64,000 bases of DNA from Cristatella mucedo (lineage: Eukaryota > Bryozoa > Phylactolaemata > Cristatellidae). A model generated the notes under the pieces. That model ran no database searches. It was not told where the DNA came from and saw only the letters and a list, made by a program, of their open reading frames with translations. The stretch lies in the NCBI GenBank assembly GCA_009760855.2, contig WPIO01000008.1:9847001-9911000 (forward strand). Reading direction: 5' to 3'. The position numbers and the translations under genes were made by a program. Shown here piece by piece: positions 31,206 to 39,839 of the stretch (positions are counted from its first letter, which is position 1; the number at the start of each line of letters is the position of its first letter).

Positions 31206-32709
31206 ATGGCAAGTGCACCAATCGATAGTATACTAGAACTTGGCGATCCAGAGTTTCCTGATTATAAACTTAAGGACTATCAATTGAGAGATTTTTATCA
31301 AACTAATGGAAATGAAACTGATAATATTGCTAGTAAATTAGTTTCTTTCATTGTCCCTGGTGAACAAAAAACGTGTTATGTCCTTTCTGGTGGTTATCGT
31401 TTACTTGAAGAAAGAATTGGGGGGTACACCAGCAAATGCTTCTGATGCACTTACTGCACTTAAAAGAAAACTTGCTGCTGGACTAGTTAACAATGCTGGT
31501 GCTTGGTTATTTAGAGCATGAGGATTAGACTTGGAACTAAAGAAATGAAAAGTCTTCCATTGAATGAGTCAGTTGGAAGTGTTTCAACACTTACGGGTCT
31601 TCTATGTTATCCAAATGATTATAATAGAACTGAAGGGCCAGCAACTGGCTGGAAAAGGATGAAGCAAATTCATCGAACGATATGAATACAGGTCTTGGGT
31701 CATATACTAGCCCTATGTATAGAAGAGGTCTTTTAAACAATATTGTTGAAGTAGAAGCAGAGGTTGGAACATTTAGTATTGCACTACCTCTAGCAAGACT
31801 CTCCGGTTTTTGTGCTGATATGAATAAAATTCTTTATAACATTCCATTTACTCTAGAAATGACACGTGATGGAGGAGATGAAAGAAACTTTAATTATTGA
31901 CCGGAGATTCAGCGGCAGTTGCAGCTACTACAAATACTATAAATACTTGAGATACTGCTGGCGGTGTAAATGATGGTGCTTATACAACTTTCAGAGTTGC
32001 TGTGTCAAAAATGAGACTAGTCGTTCCATGTGTAACACCAAAAGAAAGTATTCAAAGAGCACTTGCAGATATATCAAGTGAAAGATCTAAAAAAATAGAC
32101 TTAATTACAGAGTTAGAAATTATGAAAACATTACTATAACTGCTCTTAATCAAGCAACTAGATTCACCAAAACTCTATCAGTTCAAAATAATATTGATAA
32201 AGTTAGATGGTTGATTTTTGCAGCTCAAAATAGCAATAAATATGATAGTTACACTGGTAATCCTTGTACTTACAATCATTGTGATATTAAGAGTGTTACT
32301 GTTTATGCAAATGGATCAAAACAATATCCTGCTGTTCCAAGATCTAGTTACCCAAAAGTTGCTAAGTGTGCTCCAGCATATATGGATTTCACAACTTTCA
32401 GAAAACGATATTGGTCTTAATGAAGTTACTGAACCAGTTGGTGTTACTTATCCTGAATGGATTTCACTTTACCCAATTCATGTTACTGATTTGCAACACA
32501 ATGATGAACCTCTTAGAGTAACTACAAGACTTGATGTAACTATTGAATTTAATAGCAATGCTATTCCTGCTAGTGGTATTCTTGTTCACTATTTAGCCAT
32601 TTGTGAGAACAGTGCAGAACTAACTTCAAATGAAAGTGGCGCTAATTTCACATGCAGTAAAGGTAATAGGGTTTACGAAGGAAAATATTTTTTAAATTAT
32701 AATAACTAA
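31206..32709 (+). pseudogene. Double jelly-roll major capsid protein, broken
   Basis: Starts MASAPIDSILELGDPEF after TATATAGAGAAGAA; about 500 codons. Polinton capsid features in order are DFYQTNGNETDN, AGAWLFRA, IRLGTKEMKSLPL, LARLSGFCADMNKILYNIPF, FRVAVSKMRLVVPCVTP, KVRWLIFAAQ, a YNHCDIKSVTVYANGSKQYP strand, and the second-barrel end YPEWISLYPIHVTDL with LDVTIEFNSNAIPASG. At least five frameshifts (about 31425, 31520, 31680, 31900 and 32400) and one or two stops (TGA after NTINT) break it. It would form the icosahedral shell. Confidence 0.88.
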
Positions 32710-32714
32710 ATATA

Positions 32715-33517
32715 ATGCAAAAAAAACAAATTTTATTCAAGGGAGTGATGAGTGGAAGAGAGCTGTGAGTTTAAATATAGGTGGATCGGAAGTGTATTCT
32801 GTGTTAGGTAATGGTATGGTATTTGGCTCTCAAATTGATTGTAATGTAGAATTAGTTGATAATGGAAAACTAAAAAAATACAGTTATAATTATCAACCTA
32901 TGCGATTTCCAAAAATATTATTTGGTAAAGTGCTTAAACCAATAGCTGCTAAATATTTAGAAATAAAATTAGATAGAACTATTGAAAATTCAAATGAGTG
33001 TTTTACTAGTGATGGCGTCTATCGTTATTCTCCAGATGGAATTATAGATGAAGACACTCTATTAGAAATAAAACGTTTATGGAGTAGAAGTATAGTTAAA
33101 GATTGTGTACCAAAACAATATCTTGCACAGTGCCTACTTGAATTACATGTACTAAAATTAAGTAGATGTTTCTATAGTGAATTTGAAATATTTGTAACTG
33201 GATTGAATTCTCATGATATACCTAAAGATTATGTTGCTGCATGAACAGTAAGATTAAAGACAGATTATATTTTTGATATGCCAATAAGAGAACCTCTTTT
33301 CATGTATTTACTTTAAGAGGAGAAATACTTTGATTTTGAATTTGATATAATAAGTGATTATGGTAGATTTACAAATAAAAAACGTTTGGCTATGACATAA
33401 AATATTATATAAAAAAGTTTAGAACAAGTAGTTAAAGAGGAAGATCCATTTAGATTTTCAAGAATTGTTCCAATAGTTAAAAAAGTATCAAATAGAAGTA
33501 AAATATTAATCAATTAA
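32715..33517 (+). pseudogene. YqaJ / lambda-type exonuclease (viral recombinase), broken
   Basis: The start at 32715 lies in AAATATAATG. A one-base change in the A8 run after it shifts the frame. Family signs are GSDEWKRAV then IGGSEVYSVLGN (the N-terminal RxGGSE-type signature), SPDGIIDEDTLLEIK (the catalytic Asp and Glu-x-Lys of the PD-(D/E)XK fold) and PKQYLAQCLLELHVL (the conserved Gln helix). After DYVAA there are a TGA and three TAA codons in a still-coding tail (EEKYFDFEFDIIS). It would chew one DNA strand for recombination or end repair. I know such enzymes from phages and large DNA viruses. Confidence 0.82.
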
Positions 33518-33527
33518 TGTATAGAAA

Positions 33528-34383
33528 ATGTCAAAGTTTAATTCAACTGACTACGTTTCAAAAGTAAATGGATATCTGCTATCTGATTTGAATGCAAATG
33601 GAAATAGACTTGTTAATTTATCTGACCCGATTAATGACTCTGATGTAGTTACAAAATCTTTTGCTGATTCTAAATTTGTTGTTAATACAGGAACAACACT
33701 TAATTTTGGGGGTAAGACAATTACTAATCTTGGAGCAGGTGTTAATCCCACAGATGCTGTCAATGTTAGTCAAGTAAGTAATTATGTTAAAAGAACTGGT
33801 GATACAATGACTGGATATTTAAACATGAATAGCTTTGCTATAACATCAAATTATTGGAATTCGGGTAATACTAAGCCAGTAGTACTAAATGATGATTATT
33901 GTGTTACATATGGTGGAATGAAATGAGATGTTTTATTAAAAGCATTTCCTTCGACAACAAATATTGATATGGGTGGATATCATATAAAAAACGTTGCAAA
34001 TCCTGTTAATCCTTCTGACAATGCGACAAAATCTTATGTAGATAAAACAGTTGAAAAATGACAGAAGTAATTGCTCTATCAATGGATCCAAATGCAAAGA
34101 ACTCAATACTTTATCTTTCAACACCTTATTCATGAACAAGTAAAACAGCTCCACCTATAATGATATCAAATGTTATGGTTGTTGGAGCATCTAATTGTGT
34201 GTTTCTAAAACCTAATACTGATACAACTGCTGTATCTGGAGATGTAAGAGCTATAAATACTTCTCCAACAAGTGTTGATTTAAATTATTATGTATATTTT
34301 ACAAGACTTCCAACAGAGTATTATTTCATTGATACAACTGGAAAACTAAGAGTAAATATCTTGGTCAGTTATGTACCCTCCTG
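33528..34383 (+). pseudogene. Tail-fibre-like viral protein 3, broken
   Basis: Starts MSKFNSTDYVSKVNG after TGTATAGAAA. It contains fibre repeats NANGNRLVNLSDPINDSD, GKTITNLGAGVNPTDAVN, RTGDTMTGYLNMN and HIKNVANPVNPSDNATK, ending in a beta-rich tail (TEYYFIDTTGKLRVN). Lesions are a TGA after GGMK, a frameshift near 34060, and a TGA in TPYS-stop-TSK. The N-terminus resembles the fibre gene at 19951, so the two are paralogs on opposite strands. Its last 37 bases overlap the end of the leftward zinc-finger gene. Confidence 0.75.
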
Positions 34384-34804
34384 AATAGTATAAATGATAT
34401 ATTAAAACTATTAACTCTTTTAACTTTTTTGCTTTACGTTTACCTTTAAGAAGAGGGAATAGTTTTGAAATAGAACAAATAGCTTCATGGTCTAAACAAT
34501 GAAGTAATAGAGTAGAGCAACATTGTTTTTTTAAGTGTTTCTTAACTAATGAATATAATTTAGTTGGTCTCTCTTTCTTGAATGAGTTAGTATTTATGTT
34601 ACAGTAAGAACAAATTATAATTGCATCATTACGCATAAGACTAGAATCAAATTCTGTTTCTTGCATATCTTTATCACAGATATCGCAATGTATTTCATAT
34701 TTTCTTTTTGGCCTCTTTTTTTCTTGATGACAGTAAGGATGTTTTCCTTCTAGATAATCAGTTTCATTAAATGTATTCAAACATGTTTCACAAAATATTT
34801 CCAT
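34346..34804 (-). CDS. Viral zinc-finger protein, 152 aa
   Basis: Intact leftward frame. Paired Cys motifs are CETC (4-7) with HPYC (about 22-25), then CDIC and CSYC around residues 40-68, i.e. two small zinc-binding units, followed by a Lys-rich helical C-terminus (KHLKKQCC, LLKGKRKAKKLKEL). Probably nucleic-acid binding. It shares a 10-bp promoter with the integrase and overlaps the fibre gene tail to tail. Confidence 0.7.
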   Translation of the reverse strand: MEIFCETCLNTFNETDYLEGKHPYCHQEKKRPKRKYEIHCDICDKDMQETEFDSSLMRNDAIIICSYCNINTNSFKKERPTKLYSLVKKHLKKQCCSTLLLHCLDHEAICSISKLFPLLKGKRKAKKLKELIVLIYHLYYSGGYITDQDIYS

Positions 34805-34814
34805 TCTCTATAGA
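34805..34814. promoter_or_regulatory. Divergent promoter, 10 bp (zinc finger / integrase)
   Basis: Only 10 bases (TCTCTATAGA) lie between the two start codons (34804 leftward, 34815 rightward). Together with the neighbouring bases they form a near-palindrome, ATTCTCTATAGAAT. It is the tightest of three divergent promoters in the element. Confidence 0.6.
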
Positions 34815-35692
34815 ATGCCGTTCTTAACTCTAAATGAAAGAAAAAAGAAGATAAATTCAATCCTGACTCAGATATAAGTCAAGTATTCAAACCAAGACCT
34901 AAGAAAATTCCACAAGGTTTCTTTTAATATTGTTGAGCCTAATGAAAATCATCAAGCAGACATTGTATACATGCCTAATGATTCTGGATATAAATATGCA
35001 CTTAGTGTTGTTGATGTTGCTAGTAGATATAAAGATTCAAGACCACTTAAAACAAAGTCTTCTAAAGAAGTAACAAAAGCAATAATAGATATTTACAATA
35101 AAGGTCCTTTGCAACGGCCAAAGAAAATGACAGTTGATCCAGGATCAGAGTTTAGAGGAGAGTTTGCTAAAGAAATGAAAAAACATGAAACACAAATTAT
35201 TGAAGGTACTAGTAAAAAGAGTATTGCATTAGTTGAAAGAAATAATAGAACAGTTGCTGAGAGAGCATTTATTGCTCAGTATGAAAAAGAAATAAAAAGT
35301 ATAGATAAAGGAGAATATACTAGAAACAGAGAGTAGATTGATAATTTACCAAAAATTATTGATTATCTAAATAATAGAGTTACGAAAGCAATAAGTGAAA
35401 AACCTGTTAAAGAGATAAAAAAAAAGAAAAAGTAAAACTAAAGAAACCAAAATATCATAGAAAAGTAGGAGAACAAGAACCGTTATTAAAACTTGGAACA
35501 ACTGTTAGATATTTATTAGAACTAGGTGAAGGAGAAGATGAAAAGAGAAGAAGAGCTACAGACCCAATATGGAGTTTAATTAAACATACTATTGTTAGAA
35601 TAGTGGTATTGCAAGAACAAGCGGTTAGATATTGGGTAAATGGTGTTAAAAGAAGTTTTGTTAGAGAGGAGTTGCAAGTTATTAAGCCCTAG
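34815..35692 (+). pseudogene. Retrovirus-type (RVE) integrase, broken
   Basis: Starts MPFLTLNERKK after CTATAGA. The catalytic core is 34950-35240: HQADIVYMPND (first Asp), SVVDVASRYKDSRPL, VDPGSEFRGEF (second Asp) and IALVERNNRT (Glu), a DDE triad. The Polinton-specific C-terminal part follows (KLGTTVRYLLELGEGEDEKR, RATDPIWSL, VKRSFVREELQVI). Lesions are a frameshift in the N-terminal part (about 34855), a TAG at 35334 and a frameshift near 35430. It would insert the genome into host DNA. Its stop overlaps the end of the leftward gene by 11 bases. Confidence 0.9.
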
Positions 35693-36083
35693 AATCGTCT
35701 GGACTTTCTAATGGTACAATTAATATTTCATAAAATTCTTCTTTAGTTACTTTATCATCATCTAATGCATCTAGAACCTTTGAAACTAAGTTATGATTTG
35801 CTTGAAGAGTAGATCTTTTCCTTCTATCAATTTATGATATCTTGCTATCTACTGAGATTAACATTGTCGATAGTGCACCTAATACTGTTACTACGTGAAA
35901 AAGCTCCTCATGTTTTTGAATGTAAGTACTGGTTACTGTAATCGCAAGAGATATTAGGATACCTATAAATTTAAAAACATATTTAAATCTTATTAATTTA
36001 GTTACGCAACCTTTAATTCTATCATTGTCTATAAGTATTTGATTATACTTGGTACTTGCGTATTTTGTTCGAAGGTCTGACAT
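35682..36083 (-). pseudogene. Viral protein with two membrane segments, one in-frame stop
   Basis: Leftward, starting MSDLRTKYASTKYNQ. Two hydrophobic segments, FKFIGILISLAITVTSTYI and LFHVVTVLGALSTMLISV, are joined by a short polar loop. After a TAA at about residue 84 the frame continues open with a soluble, acidic tail (VLDALDDDKVTKEEFYEIL) to 35682. The membrane-pair topology would suit a viral membrane or holin-like protein, but I recognise no family. Confidence 0.6.
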
Positions 36084-36096
36084 TGTCGTATATTAA

Positions 36097-36734
36097 TTAA
36101 TTATAAATTGGACGAGGATTATGATGACAACCTGGAAACATAAAATCACAAACATCGCTACTATTTTCAGCAATTTCAATATCATAATCTGTTACTATAA
36201 TTTCTGGAAAACCTAGTTGTTCAAGTTCTTTATCATAATCATACTTTGTTTTCCAAGAATGTTCATCTTTATCACAAAAACAATCATCAGTTTATCACAA
36301 AAACAATCATTTTTAACATAATTAGTATGATGTCTACAATATGTATATTCTTCACTTTGTAATTTTGAATTAATTAATACAATTTCTTTATATTTCTCAG
36401 GCCATTTCATTTTACTAATTTCAGATCTTCTTTTCTTTTTACACTTATTGATGTGTTTCTCAACTAAGCATTTTCACCAATAAACAGCTTTAGAAACAAC
36501 TTCTTGTAAAATATGTTCAAAACTGTAGACTCTATAAATTTTATCAAATAAACATGTACTAAATTCTGGATATGTATACTTTGTAACAAAAGAACTTAGT
36601 TCTTTAGCCTTAGAAGGTACATCAATTACACGCATAGAGTTTTTTTTAAATATATTATCAACTTGTTTTTTCCAACTGCTTGCTTTTTCTCCTTTTCTCC
36701 TGAATAATGTTCTAGAAACATAGGACAAAGGCAT
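36097..36734 (-). pseudogene. Unknown viral protein, ~210 aa, next to the right TIR
   Basis: Leftward from MPLSYVSRTLFRRKGEK (an upstream in-frame Met at 36830, inside the repeat, is possible). Basic N-terminal half (SSWKKQVDNIFKKNS), then KIYRVYSFEHILQEVV, a TGA at a likely Trp, then a Cys/His-containing half (YCRHHTNYVKNDCFCDK). A 21-22-bp direct repeat (ATCACAAAAACAATCAT twice, 36268-36310) causes a frameshift there. The tail ends HNPRPIYN. No family recognised. Confidence 0.55.
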
Positions 36735-36793
36735 TTGTATAATAAATAAATCATTTAAATAAAAATTATGTTTACTATAATATAGATAAAATA

Positions 36794-36934
36794 TAAGACA
36801 AAAGTTTTTAATGTTGGAGGAAAAGTTCATTATTAGGACGATTCCACTTTCAAGACTTCGAAATGCGAACGATAAGGAGCATGAGTAGGGTTGAAAGGGG
36901 ATTTGTCCTAATAAGTGACTTTTCTTACAACAAG
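36794..36934 (-). repeat. Right terminal inverted repeat
   Basis: The reverse complement reads CTTGTTGTAAGAAAAGTCAC and pairs with 10394-10535. Differences from the left copy are scattered single bases. The match ends at 36934; the next base differs between the ends. Confidence 0.95.
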
Positions 36935-36935
36935 G

Positions 36936-37241
36936 CTACTTGACAGCCACTCGCAGGAGGCGCACATCAGCTCTGCCCCTCGCGAGAAGCCGGTCGCAGA
37001 TGTTGCCCACCTTTAGGCAAAGGTGGGGCACCGCTCCCACTGTCAGGCGCTTCCCGTAGGTCACCTCCATGCGAGCGCCGATGGCCGGTCTCATGTGCTC
37101 GTCACCGGCTGATCCCGCCCTTCGATGAACCGTCCGGCTCATTATGGCCTCGCCGTCCTCGGAGTTCCATTCCGCCGAGCCGATCACGAGGTCGTGCTGC
37201 TCTGCCCTCTGAATCGAAACGCTTGTGCGGTTTCTCTCCAC
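36936..37241 (-). other. GC-rich coding-like stretch, unrecognised
   Basis: A leftward open frame of 101 codons with balanced amino-acid use (SRTVHRRAGSAGDEHM, VGAVPHLCLKVGNIC), ending in TAG right at the viral inverted repeat. CTGCAG before it could be an acceptor. It could be a terminal exon cut by the viral insertion or chance. I do not recognise it. Confidence 0.3.
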
Positions 37242-37247
37242 TGCAGC

Positions 37248-37438
37248 ATTATGTATATTTTACAAGACTTCTAACAGAGTATTATTTCATTGATACAACT
37301 GGAAAACTAAGAGTAAATATCTTGGTCAGTTATGTACCCTCCTGAATAGTATAAATGATATATTAAAACTATTAACTCTTTTAACTTTGTTGCTTTACGT
37401 TTACCTTTAAGAAGAGGGAATAGTTTTGAAATAGAACA
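37248..37438 (+). repeat. Viral fragment outside the element (copy of 34287-34477)
   Basis: 191 bp nearly identical (two visible differences) to the tail-to-tail junction of fibre gene 3 and the zinc-finger gene, in the same orientation, 314 bp beyond the right inverted repeat. No target duplication or repeat ends are seen. It breaks into host DNA on the left (…CTGCAGC) and a SINE on the right (GTGCTCGCAC…). Confidence 0.95.
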
Positions 37439-37560
37439 GGTGCTCGCACTTCACGACTCAGGTCGTGGGTTCGAGACTTGCGGCAGACAATCTTTAATTG
37501 CCCAATGCAAGCAGAAATCTTTCTGGCCTCTACACAAATGAGGCTGTTGAGCATGAAGAC
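37439..37560 (+). repeat. tRNA-derived SINE fragment, 5' end cut
   Basis: A B box (GTGGGTTCGAGACT) and the SINE body ending CACAAATGAGGCTG match the copies at 5.4, 52.9 and 59.6 kb. The left side, where the A box should lie, is replaced by the viral fragment. Confidence 0.55.
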
Positions 37561-37889
37561 GTTCCCTTTCTAGTACCGGTATTTTCTTTCTTGCAGGAAG
37601 ACCCAGTCGGCTGCCGAAGCAACAGTCATAGAGACCGCAATAAGATTCAACTGGAGTCAGCTACAGCTAATGCCATAGAAGGGTGTGTAGGGAGTCGCCC
37701 AGGCAGCCCTACTCGGCCCTACCCCAAGTCTCTCGTCAGCAGTTAGTCTCGAGTCAACGCTCCCAAGCAGCAATCAAAGTCTTCACAGCCGCTGGGCCAT
37801 CTCGGCCGAAGCAGATTGGCCTGCAGCCAAGAACCGGTCACCTGACTGTCCGAGGGCGGTCGGGGGAGGGGGGTTCGGATGAACATGAA

Positions 37890-38021
37890 CAATCTCCTTC
37901 AAGTCGTTGGACTGGAGCTGCAGCAGTGGGTCGAGGAAGTTCTGCTTGACTCGGCCCTCGAGGGCGTACTTGGCTTCGGCCAGCTGCTTGAACGCTTCGC
38001 CGATGGCAACGCACGACTGCC
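37890..38021 (-). other. Endophilin (SH3GL) BAR-domain exon, isolated
   Basis: Leftward: SCVAIGEAFKQLAEAKYALE, then VKQNFLDPLLQLQ and DLKEI match the conserved endophilin-A BAR region. A CGTTACAG acceptor precedes it at 38022-38023. The expected donor after DLKEI is weak (ATTGTTCAT). No other endophilin exon was found in the window. It could be a true exon of a gene with large introns or a pseudogene piece. Confidence 0.6.
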
Positions 38022-38023
38022 CT

Positions 38024-38640
38024 GTAACGAGGCAACAGCCCCCCTCGATGGCTGCCAGCGACATCTGACTGCTCTTCCCCCCACCCACGGCAGAAGCCAC
38101 TCGTTTCGGCAGTAGGCAAGAAAGACCCTCTGCCGACCATCTCGCCACGTGGCCTTCCGTGAGAAAATGTAGGGCGCAGTTGGACAGTGTTGCCATAGCA
38201 GCAGCTTTCAACCTCGGCCGATGGATTGAAGATGCGACCAATGAGCAACAGCTACGGGCACACACCCCCCAAAAAGGAGGCGAGAGGCACGGTCGAAGCA
38301 GCAAGGAGAGCAGATGCTGCAGCTCGGCCTGGCTGTCGGTGCATATTGGCTGATATGCATCTCGAGGCTAGACTCGAGATGCAGCTCTCGCTGCTACTCC
38401 CGCTCTCGCAGCTTTGCTCGAGGGCAGCCTGGGCCTTGCCGCTGACAGCTATCTGCTATCTCTATCTTGCGGCGGCCTTCTGCGCCGAGACGCTCGTGCA
38501 GATGCTCCTCGCCACCGCTAAGACGCTCGCACTGCTGCGCTTGGCAACCAAGTCGTGGCTCTCACGGACACATTTCGCTGCCACCACTGCGACGCTCTCA
38601 CTGCTGCTCATCGCCTGAGCCTGGTCATAGGTTACTATCG
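38024..38640. other. GC-rich host DNA, no recognisable gene
   Basis: Several overlapping open frames on both strands, none with a known family. Open frames are expected by chance in such GC-rich sequence. Confidence 0.4.
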
Positions 38641-39835
38641 CCTCGCCACTGACCACCATCATTTATTCCCAGGCAGCTTGGCAAGCTAAAGATCAATGGG
38701 CGCACCTTCTCTACATCCTTATAGTGGCATAGTGAATGCTAATGGGTTTCCAGGAATGAGGCCAGCTCCTTGCGAGCTGTAAGGCACCAATGTGAAAACG
38801 GTCACAAAGCACACCGCAATGCTCTCTGTTGCTTCGTCGTTTTCTACCAGGCTCACTGTTTGCCTACGCACCCGTGGTTATTTCTATCTAATGACATAAT
38901 ACGCCAAAATCTTTAACAACTTAGCTATTCTTTGCCTACATCTGATGGGCTCTTTAAGCAACCTAAATGAATATAGCGTCTGAATAGAGATTAAGTTCTC
39001 TTGGGGCACTATATAAGTGAATTATGTATATGTAACTGGACTAACTGGGATTGAAGTAGCTCTATGCACGTCTAAAGGATATCGCGGGATCGACAAATTA
39101 CCACAATCTACTCTAATTAGACTAAGATCAATCACACGTTAGCGTTTCCGAGCTCAAAGTTAGTGCTGATATTGTAATGCACGTTCAATTTTATCTGTCC
39201 ACCGAATTTTATTAGAATTTCATGTCGCTTCGAGCATGCACACTTGTGCAAATGAGCTTTGACACTGGACGCCTGTACCACAATCTATTCTAGTTTCTCT
39301 CAAATCCACCAAAAAGAAGCTTCGCGCGGCGCCAAAGTATGGAATATATCACAAAGCACACCGAAATACTCTCTGTTGCTTTGTCGTTTTCTACCAGGCT
39401 CATTATTTACGCACCTATGGTTATTTCTATCTAATGACATAATACGCTAAAACCTTTAACAGCTCAGCTATTCTTTGCATACATCTGGTGGGCTCTTTAA
39501 GCAACCTAAATGAATATGTAACTGGACTAACTGGGATTAGATTAGCTCTCGGCACGTCTAAAGGATATCGCGGGATCGACGAGTTACCACAATCCACTTT
39601 AATTAGACTAAAATCAATCACACGTTAGCGTTTCCGAGCTCAAATTCTGTGCTGATATTGTAGTACACGTTCAATTGTATCTGTCCACCGAATTTCATGT
39701 CGCTGCGAGCAAGCACACTTATGCAAATGAGCTTTGACACCGGACGCGTGTACCACAATCCATTCTAGTTCCCCTCAAATCCACCAAAAATCAGCCACGC
39801 ATTGCTCCAAAGTATGTAATTTCAAACTAAGCTTC
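38640..39835. repeat. Dispersed repeat family, two tandem copies
   Basis: 38870-39300 and 39410-39790 share long blocks, for example GGTTATTTCTATCTAATGAC and CTTTAAGCAACCTAAATGAA. The unit is about 540 bp. Together with 38640-38870 it matches 61230-61620. No coding sequence seen. Confidence 0.8.
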
Positions 39836-39839
39836 ACGT

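Larger units (their letters stand above)
10394..36934. mobile_element. Integrated Polinton/Maverick (adintovirus-like) virus, decayed
   Basis: 26.5 kb between terminal inverted repeats, about 23.2 kb after removing a hAT transposon (3.2 kb) and a CR1/L2-type fragment. Polinton hallmarks are all present: polymerase B with Exo and Pol motifs, retrovirus-type integrase, FtsK/HerA ATPase, adenovirus-type protease, double-jelly-roll major capsid protein and penton-like minor capsid protein. Composition is far more AT-rich than the flanks and genes abut or overlap. Almost all long genes carry stops or frameshifts, so this copy cannot be active as it stands. No 6-bp target duplication is visible (TGCAGG on the left, GCTACT on the right), so an end may have been rearranged after insertion. 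Confidence 0.93.

Noticed and set aside
10573-36734. Reassigned stop codons (UAR as Gln, UGA as Trp) in the virus
   Set aside because: Frameshifts are as common as stops, some polymerase stops fall at Tyr or Leu positions, the protease and HNH Trp positions read TAG, and several genes end normally at TAA. Decay by transitions explains it better.
10388-36940. Target-site duplication of the viral element
   Set aside because: TGCAGG and GCTACT do not match and shifting the boundary by a few bases does not produce a 5-6-bp repeat.
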